Below are positions 13,792 to 15,299 of a stretch of 15,299 nt of DNA, piece by piece. Position 1 is the stretch's first letter. Each line of letters opens with the position of its first letter. Under the pieces are notes generated by a model that worked only from the letters and a program-made list of their open reading frames with translations, was not told the origin of the DNA and ran no database searches. This stretch comes from an uncultured Gammaproteobacteria bacterium (GTDB taxonomy: Bacteria; Pseudomonadota; Gammaproteobacteria; UBA9214). The translations under genes were made by a program, and so were the position numbers. Where the stretch lies: contig CAJQOV010000010.1 in NCBI GenBank assembly GCA_905480065.1, positions 1 to 15,299 of the forward strand, read 5' to 3'.

Positions 13792-14157
13792 ATGGCAACC
13801 GACTCCGGCAATACCGGCCTGCGCCGGCTGATCCGTGCCGCCGGCTATTCTTGGCTCGGGTTGTGTGCCGCGTTCCGCCACGAAACGGCATTTCGCCAGG
13901 AGGTTGCGCTCAGCGCAGTTCTGTTACCGCTGGCCTGGTGGCTCGGTGCGAGCGGCATGGAACGGGCCATGCTGGCGGGCAGCTGGATGCTGGTGCTGTT
14001 GTTCGAACTGGTCAACTCGGCAATCGAGGCGGTCGTTGACCGCATCGGGCCGGAGCAGCATGAACTGGCCGGGCGTGCCAAGGATATCGGTTCGGCTGCA
14101 GTGCTGATTGCCATCCTCAACGCCATCGCGGTATGGGCGCTGGTGCTGGTCGAGTAA
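13792..14157 (+). CDS. dgkA: Diacylglycerol kinase
   Basis: DgkA phosphorylates diacylglycerol to phosphatidic acid, recycling lipid released by membrane-derived oligosaccharide or similar synthesis. The 121-residue product (E. coli 122) has an amphipathic N-terminus, AFRHETAFRQE (about 27-37), and three membrane helices (about 38-56, 58-82, 100-120). The catalytic and metal-binding residues E72, N75, E79 (FELVNSAIEAVVDRIG) and K97-D98 (GRAKDIGSA) are present. The ATG at 13792 is 13 bp past the gcvPB stop with no strong ribosome site, so coupling is likely. Inner membrane. Confidence 0.95.
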   Translation: MATDSGNTGLRRLIRAAGYSWLGLCAAFRHETAFRQEVALSAVLLPLAWWLGASGMERAMLAGSWMLVLLFELVNSAIEAVVDRIGPEQHELAGRAKDIGSAAVLIAILNAIAVWALVLVE

Positions 14158-14251
14158 CGCGCAACATCCGCAGCGCCGAAGTGACGGTAATTCCGCACCT
14201 GCCTGCATGGCACGACTGAATATTTCCGCAGACACCTAAAGGAACCCACCC

Positions 14252-15202
14252 ATGACTGCACTGATTTGTGGATCTTTTGCCTTCGACACCATCATGGTGT
14301 TCCCTGATCAATTCAAGAACCATATCCTGCCCGACAAGGTACATATGCTGAACGTCTCGTTCATGGTGCCGGACATGCGCCGCGAGTTCGGTGGCTGTGC
14401 CGGGAATATCGCCTACAACCTGAAGCTGCTGGGTGGTGACCCGGTTCCGATGGGTACGGTCGGGAATGATTTCGCGGCTTATGCGGAGTGGATGGATCGT
14501 CACGGTATCAGGCGCAATCATGTCACGATGCTGGATGACGCCTATACGGCGCAGGCATTTATCACCACCGACATGGATGACAACCAGATTACCGCGTTCC
14601 ATCCGGGTGCGATGAATGCCGCACATGTAAACCGGGTCGAGGATGCCAAGGGCATAACCCTCGGCATTGTCTCGCCGGATGGCCGCCAGGGCATGATCGA
14701 GCATGCTGCACAGTTTGTTGACCGCGAAATTCCGTTCGTGTTTGATCCGGGACAGGGCCTGCCGATGTTCGGCGGCGATGAACTGATGACATTCATCGCC
14801 CAGGCCAGCTGGATCAGTGTCAACGATTACGAGCTGCAGCTGATGCAGGAGCGCACCGGGTTGTCACCGCATGAAATCGCCGATCATGTCGAGGCGCTGA
14901 TCGTGACGCTGGGTGCCGAAGGTTCGCACATCTACACGGATGGTCGCCGCATCGATATACCCGCTGCCCCGGCGCGTGAGCTGACTGACCCGACCGGATG
15001 CGGCGATGCCTACCGTGGCGGGCTGTTATTCGGCCTGTTGCAGGGACTGGACTGGGAAATAACCGGACGTATCGCCGCCCTGATGGGTGCGATCAAGATC
15101 GAACATCACGGCACCCAGAATCACCGCTTTACGCGCGACACGTTTCAGACGCGTTTCCAGGACAGCTTTGGCTTGGAAATGCCGGATGTAATGTACCGCT
15201 AA
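14252..15202 (+). CDS. PfkB/ribokinase-family sugar or nucleoside kinase
   Basis: The 316-residue product shows the ribokinase fold: an N-terminal beta strand (TALICGSFAFDTIM), the substrate-side GGCAGNIAYNLKLLGG (47-62), VTLGAEGS (218-225) and the C-terminal signature DPTGCGDAYRGGLLFGL (246-262) with D252 as the catalytic base. The usual text is DPTGAGDAF; here C and Y replace A and F. Similar proteins are often annotated as adenosine kinase or carbohydrate kinase; the substrate cannot be set from sequence. AAGGA lies eight bases before the ATG. It follows dgkA by 94 bp; no clear promoter or terminator was seen in the gap. An orphan repeat arm begins eight bases after its stop. Confidence 0.9.
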   Translation: MTALICGSFAFDTIMVFPDQFKNHILPDKVHMLNVSFMVPDMRREFGGCAGNIAYNLKLLGGDPVPMGTVGNDFAAYAEWMDRHGIRRNHVTMLDDAYTAQAFITTDMDDNQITAFHPGAMNAAHVNRVEDAKGITLGIVSPDGRQGMIEHAAQFVDREIPFVFDPGQGLPMFGGDELMTFIAQASWISVNDYELQLMQERTGLSPHEIADHVEALIVTLGAEGSHIYTDGRRIDIPAAPARELTDPTGCGDAYRGGLLFGLLQGLDWEITGRIAALMGAIKIEHHGTQNHRFTRDTFQTRFQDSFGLEMPDVMYR

Positions 15203-15209
15203 TCATTGG

Positions 15210-15248
15210 CCCGGCACGGAGCCATTCGCGGTCGATGACCGCTCCTGC
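15210..15248 (+). repeat. Orphan right arm of the REPIN-like repeat
   Basis: CCCGGCACGGAGCC followed by TTCGCGGTCGATGACCGCTCCTGC matches the right half of copies A-C. The left hairpin is missing: the sequence starts eight bases past the kinase stop codon. The following spacer AAGGAGCCGGGGGGTTGATT resembles those after copy C and at the window start. Confidence 0.85.
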
Positions 15249-15268
15249 AAGGAGCCGGGGGGTTGATT

Positions 15269-15299
15269 GTAGGAGCGCTTATCAAGCGCGAAAAATCCC
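15269..15299 (+). repeat. REPIN-like repeat, left arm, cut by the window end
   Basis: GTAGGAGCGCTTATCAAGCGC followed by GAAAAATCCC is identical to the left arm of copies B and C. The right arm lies outside the window. With the orphan arm before it this starts a second array of the same repeat. Confidence 0.88.

Noticed and set aside
12486..13811. 441-residue minus-strand frame opposite gcvPB
   Set aside because: Antisense shadow of a fully conserved gcvPB; no family match and no ribosome site.

Overview
The window reads as chromosomal DNA of a GC-rich gammaproteobacterium. The main evidence is gene order: EVE-domain gene, 5-formyl-THF cyclo-ligase, 6S RNA, zapA and a ZapB-like coiled coil lie on the minus strand, divergent from ygfB-pepP-ubiH-ubiI and then the glycine cleavage genes on the plus strand. 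This is close to the E. coli zapA/ssrS/fau | ygfB-pepP-ubiH-ubiI-gcvTHP neighbourhood. The glycine decarboxylase P-protein is split into gcvPA and gcvPB, unlike the single GcvP of E. coli. I would guess a sulfur-oxidiser or Ectothiorhodospiraceae/Chromatiales-like relative, but the sequence here does not fix the genus.

Layout. 1-91: a decayed copy of a palindromic repeat. 95-530: a lysine/alanine repeat, histone H1-like gene (minus) with its own terminator and promoter. 536-1085: a gene-free stretch with a purine/pyrimidine-alternating tract and small hairpins. 1089-3191 (minus): EVE protein, Fau, 6S RNA, ZapA and the ZapB-like protein, driven in part by a well-formed promoter whose predicted start falls on the ATG. 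3342-7705 (plus): ygfB, pepP, ubiH and a UbiI-type hydroxylase, closely packed. 7746-8097: four tandem copies of a 67-bp double-hairpin repeat (REPIN-like). 8241-8502: promoter, tandem glycine riboswitch and intrinsic terminator. 8533-13778: gcvT, gcvH, gcvPA, then a thiol peroxidase gene (tpx) with a different palindromic repeat on each side, then gcvPB. 13792-15202: dgkA and a PfkB/ribokinase-family kinase. 15210-15299: an orphan half-repeat and the start of another copy.

How it works together. ZapA and the coiled coil belong to division-ring assembly; 6S RNA binds sigma70 RNA polymerase and its transcript probably runs on into fau, a folate salvage enzyme. UbiH and the UbiI-like enzyme hydroxylate the ubiquinone ring. 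GcvT, H, PA and PB cleave glycine to CO2, ammonia and methylene-THF, under glycine-sensing antitermination. Fau and Gcv both feed the one-carbon folate pool. No lipoamide dehydrogenase (L-protein) gene is in the window.

I did not find an obviously new defence or biosynthetic system. The most distinctive points are the three separate palindromic repeat families, tpx sitting inside the glycine cleavage cluster between two of them, the apparently leaderless promoter of the ZapB-like gene, and the mutually exclusive pairing between riboswitch and terminator.
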